Part shown: piece by piece, positions 25,962 to 36,293 of the stretch | How positions within the stretch are numbered: the stretch's first letter is position 1 | Layout of the letters: each line of letters opens with the position of its first letter | Source of the DNA: Alkalihalobacillus sp. YIM B00296 | GTDB taxonomy: Bacteria; Bacillota; Bacilli; Bacillales; Fictibacillaceae | Assembly: GCF_020179385.1 (NCBI RefSeq) | Contig: NZ_JAIBLJ010000023.1 | Location: 246-56,284 of the forward strand | DNA length: 56,039 nucleotides | Reading direction: 5' to 3' | The notes under the pieces: model-generated | What the model was told of the DNA's origin: nothing | Seen by the model: only the letters and a program-made list of their open reading frames with translations | Database searches by the model: none | Translations under genes and position numbers: made by a program

Positions 25962-26540
25962 TTAAACTAACTTTTTAGGTCGATAAATTAAACCAATGAC
26001 CCCGTTTCGGAACGTTTTATTTGAGACCAGTTCCAAATCAATCTGATCTTTCATATCCTCAAACAATGGAAGTCCTTGCCCCAAAACGACCGGAGCCACA
26101 TTTAGCCTGAATTCGTCGATCAGTCCAAGTTGGATCAAACCGCGGGTAAACCGGGGGCTTCCAAGAATCACCATATCCTGGCCGGTCTGTTGTTTCAACT
26201 CCAAAACAGCCTGAGCAGCGTTGTCTTTCACCAGCGTGGAATTGTTCCATTCCGCTTTTTCCAGCGTACTGGAGAATACAACCTTATGGGCTTTATTGAT
26301 CCATTCCGCATGCTTTTTGTCATGCTCCGTAGCTTCCGGGTTGCCTGGGACGGTCGTCCAGTATTCCTGCATTCCCTGATAAGTCGATCGACCCCACAGT
26401 ACAGTATCAGCCGTACTTACAGTTTCGTCTGCGTACGCTTCCATTTCCCCGTCGTAAGGAATCCAGTTTAAATCCCAGTCTTGCGTTCCTTGTACATAAC
26501 CGTCCAGCGATACATGTAAAAAAGAAGTCAGTTTTCTCAT
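25962..26540 (-). CDS. Dihydrofolate reductase-fold protein (RibD C-terminal family)
   Basis: A 192-residue protein of the RibD_C/YwjB-like group, an NADPH-binding DHFR fold not implicated in classical trimethoprim-sensitive DHFR activity. Family features are FLHVSLDGYVQG at the N-terminus, DTVLWGRSTYQGM, and the dinucleotide-binding VILGSPRFTRGLIQLGLIDE and PVVLGQGLPLFEDM. Substrate unknown. Last gene of a three-gene minus-strand unit; only 5 nt separate it from the VOC gene. Confidence 0.88.
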   Translation of the reverse strand: MRKLTSFLHVSLDGYVQGTQDWDLNWIPYDGEMEAYADETVSTADTVLWGRSTYQGMQEYWTTVPGNPEATEHDKKHAEWINKAHKVVFSSTLEKAEWNNSTLVKDNAAQAVLELKQQTGQDMVILGSPRFTRGLIQLGLIDEFRLNVAPVVLGQGLPLFEDMKDQIDLELVSNKTFRNGVIGLIYRPKKLV

Positions 26541-26545
26541 TGGAT

Positions 26546-26923
26546 TTACTTTTCCTCCATGACAGCAAAGTAATTTTCTTCATGATCTGCAAAGTTAAAT
26601 ACTTTTCCGGTAGGCATATTTACAATTTCCCCGACCGTGACATTTTTATTTGATAAGTCGCTATACAATTGATCAAGGTTTTCAGTAAAAAACATTAAAG
26701 AAGGTGTACCGAGATTTAATTCAGGCTCCATTTTGGCAATGAGCTCCTTATTTTGTAGAATGATGCTTGTGTCTGCGCCCTTTGGTGCAACTTCAATCCA
26801 TCTCATACCTTGACCGTTGTTTTCTTCTGAAATTACACTAAATCCAACTTTTTCCGTCCAAAACTCCAATGCTTTATCTTGATTATTTACATACAACATA
26901 ATTTGACCGACTTTACTAATCAT
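26546..26923 (-). CDS. VOC-family (glyoxalase/bleomycin-resistance-like) protein
   Basis: A 125-residue protein of two beta-alpha-beta-beta-beta modules. The first begins VGQIMLYVNNQDKALEFWTEKVGF and the second LMFFTENLDQLYSDL, with a C-terminal metal-ligand-like segment FNFADHEENYFAVME. Members are metal-dependent lyases, dioxygenases or antibiotic-binding proteins; this one cannot be assigned further. It sits between the DoxX and DHFR-like genes. Confidence 0.88.
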   Translation of the reverse strand: MISKVGQIMLYVNNQDKALEFWTEKVGFSVISEENNGQGMRWIEVAPKGADTSIILQNKELIAKMEPELNLGTPSLMFFTENLDQLYSDLSNKNVTVGEIVNMPTGKVFNFADHEENYFAVMEEK

Positions 26924-26968
26924 TGATTTTTCGCTCCTTTGTTTTCATTATTATTCGACCCAATGATG

Positions 26969-27382
26969 CTAGGCTTCTTCTACGACTCCACCAGTTCGCT
27001 CAGTTACTTGCCCAGCCATTTTAGCTTTTCTAATTATGTGGTGCGTTACGTAGGAACCTGCAATCATAAGGAACCCGAGGATCATGAGGATTCCTTCAAT
27101 GGGTGTTCCGATGGCAATGAAAGAATACGTGGCCCCTGCAAGGTCGAAGGTAAGACCGGCATATGCCCATTCCTTGATTCTGGGAAACCCAGGCAAAATA
27201 ATCGCAATGACGCCTAGCAGCTTCGCTACACCAAGGAAGGGGAGAAGATAGGCAGGATAACCAAGCTGTTGAAACAAGGCGATTGATTCGGCCGAGGAAA
27301 GAATGTTAGGCAGGGAACCCACTCCCATAAGCAAGGCCAATAATCCAGTGCAAATCCAGTAGGTAACGATGAGTTTACGCAT
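26969..27382 (-). CDS. DoxX-family membrane protein
   Basis: A 137-residue protein with four transmembrane helices. The DoxX pattern is seen in LFQQLGYPAYLLPFLGVAKLLG and IKEWAYAGLTFDLAGATYSF. DoxX-like proteins are linked to redox and thiol stress. It is the first gene of the DoxX-VOC-DHFR cluster, with a GGAGGAAAAG site; the cluster may serve detoxification of a reactive compound (inference). Confidence 0.85.
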   Translation of the reverse strand: MRKLIVTYWICTGLLALLMGVGSLPNILSSAESIALFQQLGYPAYLLPFLGVAKLLGVIAIILPGFPRIKEWAYAGLTFDLAGATYSFIAIGTPIEGILMILGFLMIAGSYVTHHIIRKAKMAGQVTERTGGVVEEA

Positions 27383-27863
27383 AATAACTTTTCCTCCTTT
27401 AAAGTTTGTTTTTACGTGATATTGTTGCTTGTGAATTAAGTATACCTTTAAGAGAATATTCCCGTCAAGGAATATTGAAAAATTTTTCAGACTTTTGCCG
27501 ATCCAACCATCTGCTGTGCCGTTCTCACTTCATCCCTCCTCGAAGCTTATCGCATGGGATGCGCTGGAAGCAGCCTTTGGGAAAAAGGTCCAGATCCGCA
27601 GCCCTCCAAGGGTATGTGGATGATTTGATAGCAAAAAAAGCGGCGCTTGTACCGACGGAATTGGAGCCGGATGTGCTGACACTAGTGGTAACAGCACACC
27701 CTCTCATATTTAGGGATGTTACAAACCACTTCTTTTATCTAATCGAGTTCCAAAGTCGGTTACATAGTTAACACATCTGCCTGACTCCATAAACCTTATG
27801 TTAGAATAGAAGAATCGTTCTTTATGAAACTCACAACACATGCAGCATAGGAGTGTACGGGCA
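27383..27863. other. Spacer with unidentified broken coding sequence
   Basis: No intact gene. Between about 27530 and 27720 the + strand has protein-like stretches split over two frames (SKLIAWDALEAAFGKKVQIR in one frame, GYVDDLIAKKAALVPTELEP in another), which suggests a frameshifted gene remnant. I cannot name its family. Confidence 0.35.
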
Positions 27864-29033
27864 ATGAATAAAAAAGACATAGCCGGAATCCGCAGACAAC
27901 TGAAAGCGGATAATGACTTATTGAAGATCTCTGACATTTTTAACGTGTATATCATGAAAGAAACAACAGATATTTACCATCATCAGAGCCAGCCTTTCGA
28001 AATGCTGGATAGAGATCAGCAGGAGCTTTTCATCAATAATTTTAAGAAGTTGCTGACAGGACAGTTGAATGAAAAATTATTTGAACTGAAATTCGTGCGT
28101 GAGGCAGAAAATCACAGTCAGCTCATTCTACATAAAGGCTTGCTTAGCAGCCAAGTCGAGGACTGGAAGGAACAAATGCTGAAGATGACTGAAAAAATGA
28201 TCAAAGACCATCCGTATGAAAAGGATGTTGTCATCACCTTCATTCGCGCAGAATATTTGAAGCCGATGAAACCGCGTAATGAAGAAGCGGAGGAAAGTGA
28301 ACGGGACGCCGTTTATTCCCATTCCTTCATCCTTTGTAGCATTAACAAAACGCAGGAGTCGAAAAAAGAGTTGGTGTTTGATTATGTCGAGAAGCAGTTC
28401 AAATACAACATCGATGTAGATTCGGTCATTGACCTCGCCACCCCGATGACAGGATTTCTATTCCCATGCTTCTCCAACGGTGCATCCGACGTGAACCATG
28501 TTTTATACGCTTCAGGGAAAGCGAATGAACCCGATCATAGGTTCATAGAAGAAGTTCTGAACAGTGAACATACGATTACAGCGAAAGAAGACAAAGAGGT
28601 GTTTGAGGAAGTGATGAGGGATGTCATGGGCGACCAGCTCACCCCCTCTACTCTTGCGAACGTTTATCGAGAAATCAACACAATGGTCGAAGAAAACGAA
28701 GAGGATGAAGAACCGAAGCTCGATTATAAAAACGTGGAGCATGTCTTGAACCAAAGTGGTGGTGAACAAGTCGATTCGGAAAAAGTAAAAGCCGCTTTCG
28801 AGAGAATCACCGATAATGAGTCCTATGAACTGAAAGCAAGCAGCGTCGTACCGAAATACAAATCAAAGTCGATCAAAATTCAAACGAAGGTCGCGAACAT
28901 CTCCATCAGCCCACAAGACCTCGAATACGTGAGACAGGTCAATTACAAAGGGAAACGCTGTATCATGATCGAAATTGAAGAAGATGCTGAGATTGAGGGA
29001 TTCAAGATGCTTCCAGAAGCTTTTGGGGAGTAA
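27864..29033 (+). CDS. DUF4317-family protein
   Basis: A 389-residue soluble acidic protein of the DUF4317 family, common in Bacillales and Clostridia and of unknown function. It opens with MNKKDIAGIRRQLKADNDLL, has a central FDYVEKQFKYNIDVDSVIDL segment and a C-terminal ISPQDLEYVRQVNYKGKRCI module. The start at 27864 is supported by AGGAGTG 8-10 nt upstream. It is transcribed alone toward the convergent MMPL operon; a shared hairpin follows. Confidence 0.85.
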   Translation: MNKKDIAGIRRQLKADNDLLKISDIFNVYIMKETTDIYHHQSQPFEMLDRDQQELFINNFKKLLTGQLNEKLFELKFVREAENHSQLILHKGLLSSQVEDWKEQMLKMTEKMIKDHPYEKDVVITFIRAEYLKPMKPRNEEAEESERDAVYSHSFILCSINKTQESKKELVFDYVEKQFKYNIDVDSVIDLATPMTGFLFPCFSNGASDVNHVLYASGKANEPDHRFIEEVLNSEHTITAKEDKEVFEEVMRDVMGDQLTPSTLANVYREINTMVEENEEDEEPKLDYKNVEHVLNQSGGEQVDSEKVKAAFERITDNESYELKASSVVPKYKSKSIKIQTKVANISISPQDLEYVRQVNYKGKRCIMIEIEEDAEIEGFKMLPEAFGE

Positions 29034-29052
29034 CATCTTAATTTGTTGAAAA

Positions 29053-29091
29053 AGGGACTGACCCAAAACACTACTGTTTTGGTCAGTCCCT
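29053..29091. terminator. Bidirectional terminator between convergent units
   Basis: AGGGACTGACC(C) and GGTCAGTCCCT form a long stem with AAAAC/GTTTT extending it. The minus-strand side is followed by TTTTT, fitting the MMPL operon; it can also end the DUF4317 transcript. Confidence 0.75.
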
Positions 29092-29121
29092 CCTGGTTTA
29101 CCATGGATATCTTTTATTATT

Positions 29122-30927
29122 CTATTTAAACAACGCCATAATTCGATCCCAGAACCCTTTCTTTTCTTCGGGTTCTTTTTTCTTCGCTTCTTTTTCTTCC
29201 TTTTCAATGCTTTCGGTTTTGATCACGAATTGGACGGAGGAGACGTTTTCATTCTTAGAGGATACAAAGGATACTGGTTTGAAGTCGGATTTATCATATT
29301 CCTGGATCATCTGATCGATTTCCTTTTGCATCTGTTCTGGCAGGTCTTTCGTTTCCTGATGCAATTCTTTTGTTCCGTTGTGAAGCTCTCCGACTCCATC
29401 CTTTAATCCGCCTGTTCCGCCTGCCAACTGGTCAATCCCCGAATGCAGCTTGTTATAGGAAGACGATAACTCACTTACCCCTTCTGTATAGTTGACTAAT
29501 CCGGAATGGAACTCACTGTAATTCGAAGACAAGGATGAGATGCCTTTCTTCAATTCACTCAGCCCGCTCATGTCCATCCCTTCAATAGAGCCAGACAGAT
29601 CATCTGCGATCGAATTCAGTTTCTTACTCATCTCCTGGACGGAACCGCTTACCTCATTTAATGTTGGTTCTACGGCCTCAAAGGCTCCCTTTACGTTGGA
29701 ATACGTCCCTTTCACTTTTTGGGCGGCTTTATAGGAATCCACCAGTTTATCAACAACCTTCGGATCCGCACCGCTTGCATACAATTCAGCAATTTCTTCC
29801 TTTTTAAGCTGATCAGCTGGGATTTCTACAATTGCACCATCCAATGCACCATATGCCTTTGCGTAATTCTCTTGTAAAGTTGATAAACCATTTGCTGCTT
29901 TCGTAAGGCCATCCGCTAATTGTCTAAGACCGTCCGGCAATTGTTTCAGTCCCGACAGGTCCATTTCACCGGAATCCGCCGGAAGGGAACGATTGATCGT
30001 CTTAAGTGCTTCGCCAATTGAATTGGATGCACCCACCATTTTTGAGGATGAACCATCTAACTGGTTCATTCCATTTTTATAGTTCGCCGAACCATTACGC
30101 AGGTTTGCTGCCCCGTTGTTCAATTTAGAAACACCATCTTCCAGATCCGAAACACCGTTATTCAATTCCCCGATCGCCTTGGGTAATTCCGACATGTCCT
30201 CTGTCATGTTTTCAGTTTTCGATGTATCGATTGGAAGCGTGGATGGAACAGCTGCGATTTCGACTCCCTGGAATTCAAAGTCTTTGACATCCGCCTCCAC
30301 GGTGAGCTTTTCCTCTTTTCCAGGCATGACCGTAAACGTAATCTGCTTATTTTTTCCCGCATTTGCGATCATTCCGTCTGAGGCTTCAATGTTCTGATAC
30401 GTATTCGGCAGCTTCAAGGAAACTTGCAACAAATAGTTGTTATAGAATACAGAATCGACATCGTTATTCTTAGCCGTATCGATTTTGATTTCGAGATGGC
30501 CGGTTTTTCCCGCAAGTTCGGATGGTTTCATTTCATGACCATCCAACGAATACCAAACCTTTACATCCCATGGGATTTCTGTCTCGTCATTCATGTTTCC
30601 CTGATAATAGAATTTGCCTTCCGGGGCATCCATACGGACGGTCTGCCCCTTTTGGTCGAGTTTCGATAGATCAGTCAAATTCTTGACACTGCTGTATACC
30701 CCAAGATCAAGGATCTTTCCAGCCCGTGCCACATCGAGCGTATTCACGACATAGATGTTATCGAGATCTCCATCAGCTGTTAAGGTTGCATACACGACTT
30801 CTTCCTTTGAAGTGACTTTTCCCTCACTTTTCCCATCATTCGCTAGAGCAGCATGGCTAAGAAATGAAGGCAAGACGATTATAAACGTGAGCGCAATATA
30901 GAATAATTGTTTTTTTCTCATCATCAT
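29122..30927 (-). CDS. Secreted heptad-repeat protein coupled to an MMPL exporter
   Basis: A 601-residue protein with a signal peptide (residues ~4-29, LFYIALTFIIVLPSFLSHAA) and no other clear membrane segment. After a beta-rich domain (~30-230) it has a long helical part with heptad repeats of the L..G type: ELNNGVSDLEDGVSKLNNGA and similar units near residues 250-300, and SGLSELKKGISSLSSNYSEF further on. These resemble the extracytoplasmic coiled domain of YhgE/Pip proteins. The C-terminus is highly charged (EKEEKEAKKKEPEEKK). It overlaps the MMPL gene by 4 nt, so the two likely form one export machine spanning membrane and cell wall (inference). Confidence 0.8.
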   Translation of the reverse strand: MMMRKKQLFYIALTFIIVLPSFLSHAALANDGKSEGKVTSKEEVVYATLTADGDLDNIYVVNTLDVARAGKILDLGVYSSVKNLTDLSKLDQKGQTVRMDAPEGKFYYQGNMNDETEIPWDVKVWYSLDGHEMKPSELAGKTGHLEIKIDTAKNNDVDSVFYNNYLLQVSLKLPNTYQNIEASDGMIANAGKNKQITFTVMPGKEEKLTVEADVKDFEFQGVEIAAVPSTLPIDTSKTENMTEDMSELPKAIGELNNGVSDLEDGVSKLNNGAANLRNGSANYKNGMNQLDGSSSKMVGASNSIGEALKTINRSLPADSGEMDLSGLKQLPDGLRQLADGLTKAANGLSTLQENYAKAYGALDGAIVEIPADQLKKEEIAELYASGADPKVVDKLVDSYKAAQKVKGTYSNVKGAFEAVEPTLNEVSGSVQEMSKKLNSIADDLSGSIEGMDMSGLSELKKGISSLSSNYSEFHSGLVNYTEGVSELSSSYNKLHSGIDQLAGGTGGLKDGVGELHNGTKELHQETKDLPEQMQKEIDQMIQEYDKSDFKPVSFVSSKNENVSSVQFVIKTESIEKEEKEAKKKEPEEKKGFWDRIMALFK

Positions 30928-32981
30928 TTCTCCTCATAAAAGTTTGCTTTATAGGTCGTTTTCTGTATAAGTTTATCGGATACCAACAGCATCGCCGGCA
31001 AGAATAACACTACCATGACAAAGGCAAGTAAAGCTCCTCTGCCAAGTAATAGACCGATGGATCCAACGATCGGATTTGAAGACGTAATCCATAAAATAAA
31101 GCCGATGCTGGATAATATCCCCGCAGAAATGGATATAGAGAACGTCTTTTCATCCAATGTTTTCACGATTGCTTTTCGAGCAGACATTTCCTTACGATGG
31201 TGCTGATAAGCTTCTGTAAATAAAATGGCGTAATCCACTGTTGCTGCAAGCTGTACCGTACTGATAATCAAATAACCGACAAATACGAGCGAAGTATCTG
31301 TAAAATATGGAATCGATAAATTGATCCAGACAGCTGATTGGATCGTTATGAGCAAGATCACTGGAATGGAAATGGACTTAAAGCTGAACAGCAGCACAAG
31401 TGCAATCGTAACGACCGTCAAAACGTTCACAACGCTATTGTCCTTTGTTACGGTATTCTTAATATCATACAGCGTAACGCTTTCTCCTAAGCTGAGCGCC
31501 TGATCTCCATAATAGTCCGCACCCGCATCTTCCACTTTTTCTACGATGGAAAAGGGAATATCCCCTTCCGTTCCTTGATTCGTATTGATCACAATCCGGC
31601 TGTAGTTTTCAGAATAGAATTCATTCTTAATCGATTCATCTAGATATTCTGGCGGGATTGCCTCGCCAACCTTATTTACATACGCTATTACGCTCGTCAC
31701 ATGGTCGAGACCTTCTAGATCTTCAACGAGCTCTGCCTCTTTCGCCACATCTCCTTTAGGGACTAGAAGAACAATTGGCGTCGTTTCCCCAAATGATTTT
31801 TCAATCTTTTTAAAGTCACTGCCGGCCCGTGTATTTTCCGGACTTTCTCCAATACCATACGCAAATTGAGTGTTACTTTGGGCCAAGAAGGCTGGAATGA
31901 TAATGGCTAAAACAAGGAGCAGACTTGGAATTCTTAGTTTGACAACCTTCTTTCCAATGCCCGTGAAGCTAGGAACGAAACTTTTATGTTTTGTCTTATC
32001 CATCCATTTATAAAATAATAGGGTCAAAGCAGGTAAGAATACCATGACACTGATGAAACTCAGGACAATACCTTTTACCAGATTCAACCCAAGATCTGAG
32101 CCGATCTCAAACTTCATGAATGTAAGGGCGATGAATCCGAAGAACGTGGTTGCGGCACTCGCCGTAATGGCCGGGAATGACTTTATCATCGCAAGCTGCA
32201 TCGCTTCTTCAGGGTTGTCGGTTGTTTTCCGATAATCAGAAAAACTGTGAAGTAAAAATACCGCATAATCGAGTGAAACAGCTAACTGTAAAATCGGAGC
32301 CACCGACTGGGTGACGAAGGAAACTTCCCCAATGAAAATATTCGTTCCTAAGTTGATCAGAACCGAAAACCCGATGGCCGTTAGGAAAAACAGTGGTTCG
32401 ACCCACGAAGTCGTTGCGATGACAAGAATCAGGATAATAATCGGAACTAATAATAGACCCGCATATAACGATTCTTGGCCAGCCATTTTTTGAGAGCTTG
32501 CCGTATTAATCGCTTCACCTTCAATTGCACCCTCTTCACCGATCAGCTTATAAATGGCATCGGTTATTTCCACCTCGTCCCCAGTGCGCGCACTGATTGA
32601 AAACAGAGCATTCCCATCTTTGTAGTAGGGCTCTACTGTCTTTTCGTCCGCCATTTCCAGAGGAGTCTTCAAATCAACGACATCATCTAGCCACATGACA
32701 TCTGAAACGCCGTCAATGGCTGAGAGCTTTTCTTTATAATCGAGTGCTTTCGATATTGATACATCGGTGACCATGACTCTTGTATCTGGAACATCACCCG
32801 TGAATTCCTCTTCCATGATCTCCATCGCCTGAGTCGATTGAGCATCATCTGGTAAATAGTCGACCATATTATAGTTGACCGATACAAAAAATTGCGCCAC
32901 CGTTGAGATGACCGCAATCAAAGCAAACGCAACGACAACTGCTTTTTTATGTTTTATGATCCGTGCTGCAATAGTTAACAT
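30924..32981 (-). CDS. MMPL/RND-family transporter
   Basis: A 685-residue membrane transporter with two repeats of one helix, an extracytoplasmic domain and five helices. RND/MMPL signatures include QLAVSLDYAVFLLHSFSDYRK and TVQLAATVDYAILFTEAYQHHRKE, whose intramembrane Asp residues carry protons. Such proteins export lipids or hydrophobic compounds using proton motive force. First gene of a two-gene operon with the heptad-repeat protein, and divergent from a TetR gene that probably represses it. Confidence 0.92.
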   Translation of the reverse strand: MLTIAARIIKHKKAVVVAFALIAVISTVAQFFVSVNYNMVDYLPDDAQSTQAMEIMEEEFTGDVPDTRVMVTDVSISKALDYKEKLSAIDGVSDVMWLDDVVDLKTPLEMADEKTVEPYYKDGNALFSISARTGDEVEITDAIYKLIGEEGAIEGEAINTASSQKMAGQESLYAGLLLVPIIILILVIATTSWVEPLFFLTAIGFSVLINLGTNIFIGEVSFVTQSVAPILQLAVSLDYAVFLLHSFSDYRKTTDNPEEAMQLAMIKSFPAITASAATTFFGFIALTFMKFEIGSDLGLNLVKGIVLSFISVMVFLPALTLLFYKWMDKTKHKSFVPSFTGIGKKVVKLRIPSLLLVLAIIIPAFLAQSNTQFAYGIGESPENTRAGSDFKKIEKSFGETTPIVLLVPKGDVAKEAELVEDLEGLDHVTSVIAYVNKVGEAIPPEYLDESIKNEFYSENYSRIVINTNQGTEGDIPFSIVEKVEDAGADYYGDQALSLGESVTLYDIKNTVTKDNSVVNVLTVVTIALVLLFSFKSISIPVILLITIQSAVWINLSIPYFTDTSLVFVGYLIISTVQLAATVDYAILFTEAYQHHRKEMSARKAIVKTLDEKTFSISISAGILSSIGFILWITSSNPIVGSIGLLLGRGALLAFVMVVLFLPAMLLVSDKLIQKTTYKANFYEEK

Positions 32982-33055
32982 CTCTTATCCTCTCTTGTAT
33001 CTTTCGCATTTTCACTTTATCATTATATAACACGGTGTTGGTTTTACAACAAACA

Positions 33056-33083
33056 GTTGTGTTTATTACGTCGAATACACAAC
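33056..33083. promoter_or_regulatory. Inverted repeat, candidate TetR operator
   Basis: GTTGTGT and ACACAAC are perfectly inverted with a 14-nt spacer, in the 169-bp region between the MMPL gene and the divergent tetR gene. A further ACGGTGTTGG...ACAAC element lies next to it. This is the expected place for a repressor controlling both directions. Confidence 0.5.
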
Positions 33084-33150
33084 AGAATACCATTTTTTGT
33101 TGGATACTTTTTGAACTTTTTTAAAAACGGAAAGAAAGGATCGTTGACGA

Positions 33151-33717
33151 TTGAATGCTAAAATAGATCGACGGAAAAAATATACACGGATGGTTTTGAA
33201 GGATAGTCTTATGGAATTACTGAAGGTAAAGCAGATATCCACGATTACGATAAAAGAACTTTGTGAGTTGGCAGACATCAATCGTTCTACATTTTACGCC
33301 CATTATTCAGACCAATACGACCTGCTTTATTCCATTGAAGAAGAGTTTATCGAGGATATGGTTGTGACAATGAATGAATACAACTTCTCAAAAGAAGAAG
33401 AAGCATCCCTGATGACAGAAAAACTCCTTGAGTATATTGCTGATAAAAGCGATATATGCCAAACCCTTCTGAGTGAAAATAGCGATATCCACTTTCAAAA
33501 GAAGGGTATGATGATCACAAAGCAATTCATCTTCAAAAACCTGATGATTGACAACAAGCTCGATCAGGAAACGTTTGAATACATCCGCATCTTCTTTGTG
33601 AGTGGAAGCATTCATGTCATTAAGAAATGGCTGGAAAACGGTATGAACAAAACACCAAAGGAAATAGCCTTAATTCTCAACAATTTCATAAACAAAGGAT
33701 TATCTGATTTACGGTAG
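33151..33717 (+). CDS. TetR-family regulator of the MMPL operon
   Basis: A 188-residue regulator with an N-terminal HTH (MVLKDSLMELLKVKQISTIT, then LCELADINRSTFYAHYSDQY) and a C-terminal TetR_C_7-like domain (FFVSGSIHVIKKWLENGMNKT, PKEIA). It begins with TTG at 33151 behind AAAGGA. Divergence from the MMPL/heptad-repeat operon indicates local repression of that exporter. A rho-independent terminator follows at 33725. Confidence 0.88.
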   Translation: MNAKIDRRKKYTRMVLKDSLMELLKVKQISTITIKELCELADINRSTFYAHYSDQYDLLYSIEEEFIEDMVVTMNEYNFSKEEEASLMTEKLLEYIADKSDICQTLLSENSDIHFQKKGMMITKQFIFKNLMIDNKLDQETFEYIRIFFVSGSIHVIKKWLENGMNKTPKEIALILNNFINKGLSDLR

Positions 33718-33724
33718 GACAGAT

Positions 33725-33750
33725 AACCCCCTGGCAGTTGTCAGGGGGTT
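33725..33750 (+). terminator. Terminator after tetR
   Basis: AACCCCCTG and CAGGGGGTT form a perfect 9-bp stem followed by TT and an AT-rich tail. Confidence 0.8.
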
Positions 33751-33843
33751 TTAAATTTATTACGAATTCTATCTGATAACCATTTTATCGTTAGATTAAT
33801 TTTTTGAAAATTCATTCATATTACTTTCATATTCTACCATTTC

Positions 33844-33858
33844 TTATTATAATTATAA
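33844..33858. promoter_or_regulatory. PerR box upstream of katG
   Basis: TTATTATAATTATAA matches the PerR consensus TTATAATNATTATAA at 14 of 15 positions. It overlaps a TATAAT -10-like hexamer about 60 bp before the katG start, a position expected for peroxide-inducible repression. Confidence 0.7.
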
Positions 33859-33893
33859 TGTAAGAGCGATTCTAATTTTTGATTCACACATAG

Positions 33894-36152
<2,259 letters not shown>

Positions 36153-36169
36153 GGTATAATTTAAAGAGG

Positions 36170-36217
36170 AAAAGCACCTTATCAAGATACCGAAGAGGCA
36201 TCAGGTAGGTGCTTTTT
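36170..36217 (+). terminator. Terminator after katG
   Basis: AAAAGCACCT pairs with AGGTGCTTTTT. Confidence 0.75.
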
Positions 36218-36293
36218 ACTAGTAGGTTTAACACTTGTTAATTTCTACATCAAGCAGAAAATTAGTCTGCATTTGGACTTATTACAAATTTAA

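Noticed and set aside
27530-27720. Possible remnant of a DNA-repair type protein (SKLIAWDALEAAFGKKVQIR)
   Set aside because: Protein-like words are split over two frames and I could not name the family with confidence, so it is only mentioned in the spacer entry.
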